Assembly: GCA_023254905.1 (NCBI GenBank)
Contig: JALRKF010000148.1
Location: 1-34,222 of the forward strand
Source: Crocinitomicaceae bacterium
Lineage (GTDB): Bacteria; Bacteroidota; Bacteroidia; Flavobacteriales_D; Crocinitomicaceae
Direction of reading: 5' to 3'
Length of the DNA: 34,222 nt
Shown: piece after piece, positions 25,466 through 33,592 of the stretch
How the letters are laid out: every line of letters begins with the position of its first letter
Numbering within the stretch: position 1 is the first letter of the stretch
Notes under the pieces: generated by a model
What the model was told of the DNA's origin: nothing
Seen by the model: only the letters and a program-made list of their open reading frames with translations
Databases searched by the model: none
Position numbers and translations under genes: made by a program

Positions 25466-26319
25466 GTCCTAGATCCAGGATTAAAGTTCTCAAAACCCTT
25501 TATATGAATATCGCGCTGAGGAAATGGAATTACTAAATCGTTCTCTTGTAATTTCTTGTAAGCTATCTTCCTTAAGTCTGACTTGGTGCGCTCAATACTG
25601 AAAATATCCTTCGTCCAAAATATCATTTCAAACTGAAGTGATGACTCACCAAATTCGGTAAACCATACATAGGGCTTTGGATTACTTATAATATCATAAG
25701 TTTCTTCCATAGCCTCCTCAAGACAGCTGATTACCTTTTCTATATTCGAACCATAAGCAACGCCAACACTAACACTAAATCTGACTTGATCAAAACTATG
25801 AGACCAATTGATGACTTTCTCTGAAACAAACTTGGAATTAGGTATAATAATAGTCACATCCTCTCTAGTTCTGAGTTCTGTGCTTCTCAAGTTTATTTCA
25901 ACCACCTTTCCAACAACTCCTTCTACTTCAAGAATATCTCCAATTTTAATAGAGCCTTCAAAAAGTAGAAACAAGCCTGAAACTAGATCCATAAAAACAT
26001 TCTGCAACCCCAGACCTAATCCAACTAAAAGTGCTGTAGAACCGAAAAGTATAATAGTCACATCCGCTCCTATCACCTCAAGCATTATCACAATAGTGAT
26101 AACCCAAATAAAGTACTTAACAATAAGGAAAATAGAGTTTCTACGCTTGCTGTCGATCTTGTCAATCAAGAATCTAGGTCGTAAAATTGCTTTTCTCAGA
26201 ACCTTTATTGATAGCCAAGAAACACTTGCAATAAAGAGAGCAAAAAGTAAGTTACCCATGAGCAATTTAAATTCTCCGATAGCAAATAATTCATAATTTA
26301 AAAAGTCACTCCAGTCCAT
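25462..26319 (-). CDS. Small-conductance mechanosensitive channel (MscS family)
   Basis: A 285-residue inner-membrane channel. Hydrophobic spans are at about 18-38, 63-81 and 86-108. The last continues into the pore-lining TM3 with STALLVGLGLGLQNVFMDLVSGLFLLFE (94-121), then the beta domain EGSIKIGDILEVEGVVGKVVEI and TIIIPNSKF (157-164), which are MscS signatures. The C-terminal alpha-beta cage domain ends at about residue 275. It opens on membrane tension to relieve hypo-osmotic shock. It is divergent from efp, and a TAAATTTG box lies upstream on its strand. Confidence 0.95.
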   Translation of the reverse strand: MDWSDFLNYELFAIGEFKLLMGNLLFALFIASVSWLSIKVLRKAILRPRFLIDKIDSKRRNSIFLIVKYFIWVITIVIMLEVIGADVTIILFGSTALLVGLGLGLQNVFMDLVSGLFLLFEGSIKIGDILEVEGVVGKVVEINLRSTELRTREDVTIIIPNSKFVSEKVINWSHSFDQVRFSVSVGVAYGSNIEKVISCLEEAMEETYDIISNPKPYVWFTEFGESSLQFEMIFWTKDIFSIERTKSDLRKIAYKKLQENDLVIPFPQRDIHIKGFENFNPGSRT

Positions 26320-26355
26320 ATTCTCTCAATGTTAAATTCTTATATTCGTCACACG

Positions 26356-26363
26356 CAAATTTA
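26356..26363 (-). promoter_or_regulatory. Candidate -7 box (TAAATTTG) for mscS
   Basis: Read on the minus strand, 26363 to 26356 is TAAATTTG, an exact match to TAnnTTTG, 36 bp before the mscS ATG. No TTG lies at the proper distance upstream. The site also sits directly in front of the efp ATG on the other strand. Confidence 0.35.
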
Positions 26364-26368
26364 ATTAA

Positions 26369-26935
26369 ATGGCAACTACATCAGATATTAAGAACGGACT
26401 TTGTATTAACCTAAATGAGAAACTTTATCAAATTATTGAATTTCAACATGTGAAGCCGGGAAAAGGACCAGCATTTGTTCGTACAAAAATGCGTCAGATA
26501 GAATCGGGCAAAGTTCTGGACCATACGTTTTCAGCAGGACATAAAATTGAGATTGTTCGTATTGAAAATCGCGAATACCAATACTTATATCAAGATGGTG
26601 AATTCTATGTATTCATGAATAATCAAACTTTTGAGCAGGTAAATATTCAAAATTCAATGGTGGATAAACCTGAATTCTTGACTGAAGGTATGGTTTGTAA
26701 TATCTTATTTCATGCGGAAGAAGAAATGCCGTTAGTGTTGGAATTACCAATGTATGTTATCTCGGAAGTAACCTATACCGAACCAGGGATCAAAGGCGAC
26801 ACAGCTACGAACACATTGAAACCAGCAACCATTGCAACAGGAGCTGAAGTTCGTGTCCCGCTATTCATCAACACTGGTGAAATTATCAAAGTAGATACGC
26901 GATCAGGAGAATATGTCGAAAGGGTAAAAGAATAG
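26369..26935 (+). CDS. efp: Translation elongation factor P
   Basis: The 188-residue length and three beta-barrel domains are those of EF-P. The KOW-like N-terminal domain carries the tip loop VKPGKGPAFVR with K32, the position that is lysylated, rhamnosylated (as Arg) or otherwise modified in other bacteria; here it is Lys flanked by Gly. The C-terminus GEIIKVDTRSGEYVERV is the family signature. EF-P relieves ribosome stalling at polyproline stretches. No epmA/epmB-like modification genes are visible nearby. Confidence 0.98.
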   Translation: MATTSDIKNGLCINLNEKLYQIIEFQHVKPGKGPAFVRTKMRQIESGKVLDHTFSAGHKIEIVRIENREYQYLYQDGEFYVFMNNQTFEQVNIQNSMVDKPEFLTEGMVCNILFHAEEEMPLVLELPMYVISEVTYTEPGIKGDTATNTLKPATIATGAEVRVPLFINTGEIIKVDTRSGEYVERVKE

Positions 26936-27065
26936 GTTAAAAGAGAATTAACGATTCTGTCTTTGTTTACATTGATAGCATTAAATGTAACAACTTAATG
27001 TATTGAATAATATGGTATTTACCGCTATACGTAGACTCCAATTAACAGATTTCTCGTATTCGTAA

Positions 27066-27100
27066 TTTGATTTTTAATTGAAGTCTATTTCGTAACTTTA
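27066..27100 (+). promoter_or_regulatory. Candidate promoter for the DUF2452 gene (TTTG-23-TAACTTTA)
   Basis: TTTG at 27066-27069 and TAACTTTA at 27093-27100 are 23 bp apart. The -7 box deviates from TAnnTTTG at its last base. It ends 5 bp before the ATG at 27106, so any leader would be extremely short. Confidence 0.3.
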
Positions 27101-27105
27101 TCCTC

Positions 27106-27570
27106 ATGAGTGAGGATTTCGAAAACCCCATAGATAAAGACAAAACAACTGATTCTCCCAATTCTCTGGAGTATGGTCATCATTTAGGTTCAGCAATTGT
27201 CAAGCCGGAAGATGAGGGTAAATTAAAAGGTAGAGCTGTTTCAGCAATGGAGCACCAAACAGATATGCAATTAGATCAGATCTATCAGCAAATGCAATTG
27301 CTCGCAGATCAGGCCAAAAAATTAAATGATCGAAAGTTAATTTCTACATTTATTTATCAAGCCGAGATGCGTTTCGAACCTTTGATTAATCATATTTATC
27401 ACCTTTACCAAAAAGAAGATAAAGCATTTTTACTGTCTCTTATCGCTCCGAATCAGTGGGGTCGTTCAAAGAGATCATTTGAATTTATTGCAACAGTTCG
27501 ACTTCTTGCAGACCATACGTGGGAGATCCAAGAAAAAAATGTAGAGGTTGATTTAGAGAATCTATTTTAA
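27106..27570 (+). CDS. DUF2452 family protein
   Basis: A 154-residue soluble protein with no signal peptide. The pattern HHLGSAIVKPEDEGKLKGRAV followed by a long helix MEHQTDMQLDQIYQQMQLLADQ, then FIYQAEMRFEPLINHIYHLYQK and LSLIAPNQWGR, matches the DUF2452 family, which is found in Bacteroidota and some other bacteria. Function is unknown. It lies between efp and a convergent yaaA and overlaps the yaaA stop by 4 bp (TTAA). Confidence 0.85.
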   Translation: MSEDFENPIDKDKTTDSPNSLEYGHHLGSAIVKPEDEGKLKGRAVSAMEHQTDMQLDQIYQQMQLLADQAKKLNDRKLISTFIYQAEMRFEPLINHIYHLYQKEDKAFLLSLIAPNQWGRSKRSFEFIATVRLLADHTWEIQEKNVEVDLENLF

Positions 27571-28325
27571 CGAGTAAAAACCCAGTCCTTTTCACTGGAT
27601 AAATTTGCATCGAACTGATAACCTCCCGTATTAAATAATTTTATTTCTTCTGGATCACTAACATTATTCTGAACAATAAACCTTGCCATGGAACCTCTGG
27701 CTTTCTTCGCAAAAACCATCACAACCTTGTATTGACCGTCTTTAAATTCCTTAAATATTGGTGTAATTATCTTTGCTTTCAATTTCTTTGGATGAACAGC
27801 CTTGAAATATTCATTTGAGGCAACATTAACAATAACTTCGGACTCTTCTTGATTGAGTGCCTGACAGAGTTTATCCCCCCAAAACTGATACAAATTTTTC
27901 TTTGTGGCAGTTACCTCCCACTTCGTCCCCATTTCAAGTCTGTAAGGAAATAAGATGTCCAAAGGTTTCAAAATCCCATAAAGTCCTGATAAAATTCTTA
28001 CTTTATCTTGAGCAATCTGAAGTTCTTTTTCGGTTAAAGAACTAGAGTCGAATCCCCTGTATGCCTCACCATTAAATGATGCAATAGTCTGCTGAACCTC
28101 TCCAGCAAACTCAAAATTTTCATCCCATTTTTGGAATCTTTCAAAATTAAGTTGTGCAATATCATCTGATACGTTCATCAAATCCCTAATTTTTTTAGGA
28201 GAAAATCTTTTGAGCTTTTTCATCAAAAAATCAGCCTCATTTATGAAAATTGGTCGAGTGTATAAATCTGTTTTAACCTTAATATTTGGGCTAATTGACT
28301 TCGCTGGAGATAAAAGAACTTTCAT
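27567..28325 (-). CDS. yaaA: Peroxide stress protein YaaA (UPF0246)
   Basis: The 252-residue length and the N-terminus MKVLLSPAKS are typical of YaaA. Further family landmarks are the ISDDIAQLNFERFQKW-type helix region, VRILSGLYGILKPLD, PYRLEMGTKW and VNVASNEYFKAV, plus KKARGSMARFI. In E. coli YaaA limits intracellular free iron and oxidative DNA damage under H2O2 stress, and it has a DNA-binding-like fold. The gene converges with the DUF2452 gene and is divergent from the sigma-54 activator. No OxyR-type site could be identified in its upstream region. Confidence 0.95.
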   Translation of the reverse strand: MKVLLSPAKSISPNIKVKTDLYTRPIFINEADFLMKKLKRFSPKKIRDLMNVSDDIAQLNFERFQKWDENFEFAGEVQQTIASFNGEAYRGFDSSSLTEKELQIAQDKVRILSGLYGILKPLDILFPYRLEMGTKWEVTATKKNLYQFWGDKLCQALNQEESEVIVNVASNEYFKAVHPKKLKAKIITPIFKEFKDGQYKVVMVFAKKARGSMARFIVQNNVSDPEEIKLFNTGGYQFDANLSSEKDWVFTR

Positions 28326-28376
28326 AATAAGATAAACTTTGGTTAAAATTAATCAATATCAAATTATTTTGTCTAT

Positions 28377-28406
28377 TTTTCCCAATAATGAAATGTTTTC
28401 CCAATA
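28377..28406. repeat. Direct repeat TTTTCCCAATA, two copies 19 bp apart
   Basis: TTTTCCCAATA occurs at 28377-28387 and 28396-28406, and both copies are followed by ATGA-like sequence. The 19-bp period is close to two helical turns, as expected for a protein binding the same face of DNA. The copies lie about 90-120 bp upstream of the sigma-54 activator gene, where enhancer-type operators are usually found. Confidence 0.5.
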
Positions 28407-28495
28407 TGAGAATATGTTCATTCATTGGAGCAAAATGTTAATATGGCACTCCTCATTATAATTATTAAAGATATATTCAGTCAAACATTTAGAAA

Positions 28496-29827
28496 ATGAG
28501 AATTATTATAGCAGAAGATGATGATTGGTACGCAAAATTTATTGAATACAATGTTAACCTAAGATTTGATTGGGAAGTAACCATTGCTCAAACTTTTCAA
28601 GAGCTTGAAAATGTTCTTCACAATTCCCCCGAAATTATCACCCTGGATTACAATCTGCCTGACATGGATGGAGAGAAAGCGCTTCAAACCATCAAAAGAG
28701 TTTCTCCCTCTTCTAAAATTGTAATCATTTCAGGGCAAAATGATGTTAAAACAGCGATGGCCCTTCTAAGCTCAGGAGCAACAGATTATATTGTTAAGGA
28801 TACGGATACAAAAGAAAGGATGTGGCAATCACTACAATCCATTTCTGATCAAATCAATTTAGAAAAACGTGTTGAAACATTAGAGGATGAGATCAAAACA
28901 AAATTCGACACAACCAAAAATTTAATTGGAAACCATCCATCTTTCAATAAAATCCATCAACTCATACACAAGGCCAACAAAAGTGCTATCAATATATCTA
29001 TAAGCGGCGAGACTGGTACCGGTAAAGAAATGGTTGCGAAAGCCATACATTATAATTCACCCTTAAGTTCATCTCCATTTCAGGCGGTCAATCTATCGGC
29101 ACTGCCACATAATTTAATAGAGAGTGAATTGTTTGGACATGAAAAAGGAGCCTTCACTGGTGCAGATAAGCGTCGCATAGGGAAATTCGAAGCAGCAAAA
29201 AATGGGACACTATTTTTAGATGAAATAGCAGAAATTCCTCAAGACATACAAGTTAAACTCTTACGTGTATTGCAAGAAAGAGAATTTCAACGTGTCGGAT
29301 CAAATGACAGCATAAAATTAAACTGTAGAATTGTAACTGCTACGCATAAAAATCTGCTTGAACTTATAGAGAAAGGTGATTTTAGACAAGACCTCTACTA
29401 CAGACTGGTAGGCTTACCTATTCATTTACCTGCCCTTCGTGAGCGTGGAAATGACATCCTATTATTGTCCAAACATTTCATGGAAACCTTCAGCAAAGAA
29501 AATAAAGTAAAAGCACCCAGCCTGTCAGAGGATGCACGTCAAAAATTGCTTAACCATGTTTACCCTGGAAATGTTCGTGAATTGAAATCTGTGATTGACC
29601 TTGCATGTGTTCTTTGTGAGAACAATATTATAAAACCTCAAGATATCACTTTTCAATCAAGTGGCAGTCTAGAAAATCTGCTTAACGCTAATTTATCACT
29701 TAAAGAGATAAATGAACGTATTATACTAGACCGTCTTCAAAAGACTAATAACAACATAAAAGTGGTCGCAACAGAACTAGGGATTGGAAAATCAACGATT
29801 TACCGAATGTTAAAAGAAACAGAATGA
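28496..29827 (+). CDS. Sigma-54-dependent response regulator (NtrC family)
   Basis: A 443-residue regulator. The receiver (1-120) has acidic D8-D9-D10, phospho-acceptor D51 ([12 protein letters not shown]), S79 in the switch position and K101. The AAA+ domain (about 143-375) has Walker A GETGTGKE (171-178), the sigma-54-contacting GAFTGA loop (218-223), Walker B TLFLDEI (238-244) and the arginine-finger region RQDLYYRL. A Fis-type helix-turn-helix closes it ([19 protein letters not shown]). When phosphorylated it should activate RpoN promoters from an upstream enhancer. It heads a cluster with a hybrid kinase and a stand-alone receiver, which are its likely partners. Direct repeats lie in its own upstream region. 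Confidence 0.95.
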   Translation: MRIIIAEDDDWYAKFIEYNVNLRFDWEVTIAQTFQELENVLHNSPEIITLDYNLPDMDGEKALQTIKRVSPSSKIVIISGQNDVKTAMALLSSGATDYIVKDTDTKERMWQSLQSISDQINLEKRVETLEDEIKTKFDTTKNLIGNHPSFNKIHQLIHKANKSAINISISGETGTGKEMVAKAIHYNSPLSSSPFQAVNLSALPHNLIESELFGHEKGAFTGADKRRIGKFEAAKNGTLFLDEIAEIPQDIQVKLLRVLQEREFQRVGSNDSIKLNCRIVTATHKNLLELIEKGDFRQDLYYRLVGLPIHLPALRERGNDILLLSKHFMETFSKENKVKAPSLSEDARQKLLNHVYPGNVRELKSVIDLACVLCENNIIKPQDITFQSSGSLENLLNANLSLKEINERIILDRLQKTNNNIKVVATELGIGKSTIYRMLKETE

Positions 29828-29860
29828 CCAGAGTAAAATTGAATCAATTTATTGAATTGT

Positions 29861-29888
29861 GTAAAAAATCACAACACCTATTTTTTAC
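29861..29888. other. AU-rich hairpin in the gap before the hybrid kinase
   Basis: GTAAAAAAT (29861-29869) and ATTTTTTAC (29880-29888) form a perfect 9-bp inverted repeat with a 10-base loop, 34 bp after the stop of the sigma-54 activator. There is a T-run only within the stem, so it is not a standard intrinsic terminator, but it could pause or partly attenuate transcription into the kinase gene. Confidence 0.4.
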
Positions 29889-29960
29889 TAATGAACTGAC
29901 GGAGAACTCAGATGTTGAATCAAATAAAAGGATAAATAGAATCTTTACGATAAGTTAAAA

Positions 29961-32900
29961 ATGACCATCCCTAAGGACATAAAGAAAATTATTGATCGTG
30001 AGATATCTGCTCGAGAAAATGCAGAAAAAAAGCTCGAAGAAAAGTCTCTTGAGTTGCTTAACAAAACACAACAACTAGAAGAATTGAATACCTCCCTCGA
30101 AAAGGAAGTTTCCAAAAGAACCGAAAAAATTAAGAGACGGGAAGAGCAACTTCGGGTACTTTTTGACCAACACCCCTCCGCTTCTATTGTATATGATTTA
30201 GACTCTCTAAAAATATTGGCAGCAAACCAAACTGCCCTTGATATATATGGTTACACTCAAAAAGAGTTTCGTGATATGTCCATTTTGGATATGAACCATG
30301 AAAAAGAACATAAAAGAATAAAAAATCATATCGAATTACTCAGCAAGCAGAAAACAGAACCACAAAAATGGTGTCATATTCTCAAAAATGGAGAATTAAG
30401 AACGGTTACTGTTACAGGAAATCCAATTGTATTTGGCGACAAAAAAGCACGCCTTGTCATCATCAAGGACATTACTCATGAACAGGAGATTTTACAAAGG
30501 CTTGAAGACCAGGAAAAACAATTTAAAAATCTTGTAGAACGAACTAGTGATGCTATTTACCGAACTGATGAAGATGGTAATTTTATTTATGCTAATCCGA
30601 ACTGTGAGTCATTATTTGAATGCACCATTGCCGAACTAAGTAATATGAATATCTACGATTTGGTGAGCAAAGAATATAAAGAGAGAGTTCGTAACTTTTA
30701 TGCTTATCAAGCTCAGAACAAGATATCGAATACAAAAACTGAATTTCCAATAACAAAAACCAACGGGGAAAATATTTGGATTGAACAAACCGTAGATTTT
30801 ATACCAGCTGATGAAGGTAGTTCTGAATTCATCTCAGTAACCCGAGATATTACAGAAAAACGCATCCTTGAAAAGAGTCTTCTTAGAAGTGAAGAAAAAT
30901 ACCGTTCAATTATCGAAAATATGGAACTCGGTATCTTGGAAGTTGATACCAAAGGGAAAATTTTAAAAGCATACCCTAAGTTTTGCAAATTGACTGGTTA
31001 TGAAGAGAAAGAGCTGATTGGGAAGATTGCTTCAGAGATTTTTCTGGATGAGGTCACTAAAGATAAAATGCACAAGGAGACGCAAAAACGAACAACAGGC
31101 GAAACAAGTGTTTATGAAATAGAACTTAAAAAGAAAGATGGATCTAAAATTTGGGTGATGATCAGTGCCGCACCCTACTACAACGAGAAGAATAGAATAA
31201 CAGGATCGGTTGGTGTGCACCTTGATATAACCAGACGTAAGACTAGTGAAAAACAATTATTTTTACTCTCACAGTTTCCTGAATTAAATCCATATCCTGT
31301 TATCCGATATAAATTGGGCAAGAACGAACTACTTTACGCAAATAAGCACGCAAAAAGTTTTCTTAAAAGTATGCAGCGGGAAACTCAAAAAAAGAATAAT
31401 TGGGCTAAGTTTGTATACAGTAAGGGTGTTTTCCAAGAGTTTCGATGGAACAATAGCACTTACAGATTCAATCGCGTAGAGGAGCCAGAACTGGGCATTA
31501 TAAATATCTATTCAACAGATATAACAGAAATAAAAGAACTTCAAAATAAATTGCGTGGTGCGATAAAAAAGGCAGAAAATTTATCAAAAGCAAAAGATCT
31601 TTTCCTGGCTAATATGAGTCATGAGATTAGAACTCCCATGAATGCAATAATCGGTTTATCGGAGGTTCTCAGTGAAAGCGAACTCTCAGATTTTCAGAGG
31701 ACAAGTCTCGATAGAATAAGATCTGCCTCAGACAATCTACTTCACCTTATAAATGAAATCCTTGATTTAAGTAAGGTTGAAAGCAATGAGATTGAATTAA
31801 ACAATTCATTTCATTACCTAGAAAAAACTTTTAAAAATTCTAAAGAATTATTCGAAATTGAAGCAGACAAAAAGAATATTAAACTCATTTATGATTCGAA
31901 TATCGACCCTGAGCTTGAATTCTTCACTGACAAGAATCGACTAAATCAAGTATTAATAAATCTTTTGGGTAATGCCATTAAATTTACAGATACGGGACAA
32001 GTTACACTCAAAATTGAGCAAGAAGAGGAATTGAAGGAATCATTGACTGTAAATATCTCAGTTATAGACACTGGAATTGGTATTCCGAAAAAAGATTTGA
32101 AAACTATTTTTGAGAACTTCAGCCAAGCAAGAAATAACGATGAGAACACGTATGGAGGAACAGGCTTAGGGTTGTCAATTGCAAAAAAAATCCTTTTGTT
32201 GATGAATTCTGAATTAAAGGTAAATTCGAAACTCGGAGAGGGATCTACTTTTTATTTTACCTTAAAAATGCCATATCGTAGAAACAGTTCGAGCGTTGAA
32301 CTGAATACAATTGAACAGAACATAATTAAGATCGAAAATTGTAAGATACTTGTGGCGGAGGACAACTTAACGAATCAATTTTTAATAAAAACAATCCTAG
32401 AAAAACATGGTATTTCAACCACTGTGGCTTCAAATGGAATTGAAGCTTTAAAAATTTTGGAGAAAGAGAACTTTGATATTATCTTGATGGATATGAGGAT
32501 GCCTCAACTTGATGGTTTAGAGACCACAAAGGTAATCAGAAAAGAGTTTAAGAATTCTACCACACCCATCATTGCATTAACCGCAAACGCCTCCGAAAAT
32601 GACCGAAAGCTCTGTTTAGAGGCGGGAATGAATGAATTTATTGTAAAACCATTTAAACCTAATGATCTGATCGCTATGATAGAAAAAATTAACGAAGAAA
32701 ATAATAAATCGAGTTTTCTCGATATTGAGAAGTTGAATGAATCGACATATAATGATCCAGTTTTCAGAGAGAAAATGATTGAAATTTTCATTAATGACTC
32801 TGAAAAGAGATGCCTCGAGATTGAGAATTTGATAAAAAATAATGAGTTGGATAAGATAAGTGTTATTGCGCACAGTATGAAGCCAGCCCTTGGTCATTTA

Positions 32901-33071
32901 GCACATGAAAAATTAGTTTTAATGGCAAATGAAATAGAGAATGAACAAGATTTGTCGAAAAAGGGATTCGTTGAGCTGTGTCAGGAACTCATATCGTACA
33001 CAAGAGATTTAATTGAAGAACTTAAAAACATTCCCAAAATGGAAAAACCACAACCAAACCGAGAGGAATAA
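29961..33071 (+). CDS. Soluble hybrid histidine kinase with multiple PAS domains, REC and Hpt
   Basis: A 1036-residue protein. A strongly charged coiled coil (about 10-65) leads to three clear PAS domains (about 65-175, 185-300, 310-428), each with a PAC-type end such as RDITEKR, and a fourth shorter, divergent PAS-like segment (about 437-522, ending YSTDITEI). HisKA has H554 in MSHEIRTPMN; HATPase_c has the N-box at 663-675, DTGIGIP 703-709 and GGTGLGLSI 732-740. The receiver (about 794-912) has D844, T874 and K897. The C-terminal Hpt domain has H971 in AHSMKPALGHLA. There are no membrane spans, so it senses cytoplasmic or diffusible signals. The internal receiver and Hpt make a full relay whose output is probably the preceding sigma-54 activator and/or the next receiver. 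Its domain order resembles the other hybrid kinase in the window. Confidence 0.94.
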   Translation: MTIPKDIKKIIDREISARENAEKKLEEKSLELLNKTQQLEELNTSLEKEVSKRTEKIKRREEQLRVLFDQHPSASIVYDLDSLKILAANQTALDIYGYTQKEFRDMSILDMNHEKEHKRIKNHIELLSKQKTEPQKWCHILKNGELRTVTVTGNPIVFGDKKARLVIIKDITHEQEILQRLEDQEKQFKNLVERTSDAIYRTDEDGNFIYANPNCESLFECTIAELSNMNIYDLVSKEYKERVRNFYAYQAQNKISNTKTEFPITKTNGENIWIEQTVDFIPADEGSSEFISVTRDITEKRILEKSLLRSEEKYRSIIENMELGILEVDTKGKILKAYPKFCKLTGYEEKELIGKIASEIFLDEVTKDKMHKETQKRTTGETSVYEIELKKKDGSKIWVMISAAPYYNEKNRITGSVGVHLDITRRKTSEKQLFLLSQFPELNPYPVIRYKLGKNELLYANKHAKSFLKSMQRETQKKNNWAKFVYSKGVFQEFRWNNSTYRFNRVEEPELGIINIYSTDITEIKELQNKLRGAIKKAENLSKAKDLFLANMSHEIRTPMNAIIGLSEVLSESELSDFQRTSLDRIRSASDNLLHLINEILDLSKVESNEIELNNSFHYLEKTFKNSKELFEIEADKKNIKLIYDSNIDPELEFFTDKNRLNQVLINLLGNAIKFTDTGQVTLKIEQEEELKESLTVNISVIDTGIGIPKKDLKTIFENFSQARNNDENTYGGTGLGLSIAKKILLLMNSELKVNSKLGEGSTFYFTLKMPYRRNSSSVELNTIEQNIIKIENCKILVAEDNLTNQFLIKTILEKHGISTTVASNGIEALKILEKENFDIILMDMRMPQLDGLETTKVIRKEFKNSTTPIIALTANASENDRKLCLEAGMNEFIVKPFKPNDLIAMIEKINEENNKSSFLDIEKLNESTYNDPVFREKMIEIFINDSEKRCLEIENLIKNNELDKISVIAHSMKPALGHLAHEKLVLMANEIENEQDLSKKGFVELCQELISYTRDLIEELKNIPKMEKPQPNREE

Positions 33072-33163
33072 GGTAATATTAATCATAAATTATATGGTTT
33101 TTATAGGATTTTTATTTTGGCATCAGAATTGCTATATTTAACTTCAGTCCCAAACTATTCGCT

Positions 33164-33592
33164 ATGCACCGGATAAACGCTTTTATTTTAGAAGATGACC
33201 GTTTTTATGCTCAAATGATAAGTACTCATTTAGAGAGGGAAGGTATGGTTACTCGTATTTTCAGCAATGAACAGGAATGTCTTAGTGCACTCATCTCTTC
33301 TCCCCCTCAATTACTCATATTAGATCACAAACTTGAAAATTCAACCGGTCTAGAAATTTTAGAGGCTATCAACACCTTACAACAAGGAACAAACGTGATT
33401 TATTTGTCTGCACAAGAAAGGTACAATGTTGTCTTAAAGGCACTGAAATACGGCGCCGCAGATTATGTAGAAAAAGGAGATGGTGCTTTTAGACAATTAA
33501 ATACTATCATCAACAAATTAAGAAAGCATACCAATGATTTCAACAATCCCCTTAATCTGAATAAATATCGTTTAGACACTGATTTAAATTAA
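33164..33592 (+). CDS. Single-domain response regulator (stand-alone receiver)
   Basis: A 142-residue protein consisting of one receiver: E10-D11-D12 acidic pocket, phospho-acceptor D54 (LLILDHKLEN), S82 in the switch position, K104. A short Asn-rich tail of about 25 residues has no DNA-binding domain. The N-terminus (FILEDDRFYAQMI) closely resembles that of the sigma-54 activator of the same cluster ([13 protein letters not shown]), suggesting the two receivers are paralogues fed by the same kinase. Such proteins act as phosphate sinks, shuttles or through protein-protein contacts. It lies 92 bp after the hybrid kinase. It overlaps the converging transporter gene by 9 bp. Confidence 0.9.
   Translation: MHRINAFILEDDRFYAQMISTHLEREGMVTRIFSNEQECLSALISSPPQLLILDHKLENSTGLEILEAINTLQQGTNVIYLSAQERYNVVLKALKYGAADYVEKGDGAFRQLNTIINKLRKHTNDFNNPLNLNKYRLDTDLN

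Noticed and set aside
26936-27105. Short inverted repeats (GTTAA...TTAAC and CATTAA...TTAATG) after efp
   Set aside because: Stems are only 5-6 A-T pairs without a T-run, which is expected by chance in DNA this AT-rich.
28444-28460. TGGCAC resembling the -24 part of a sigma-54 promoter in front of the activator gene
   Set aside because: Ten bases after the GG there is TA, not the GC needed at -12, so the site does not fit the consensus.
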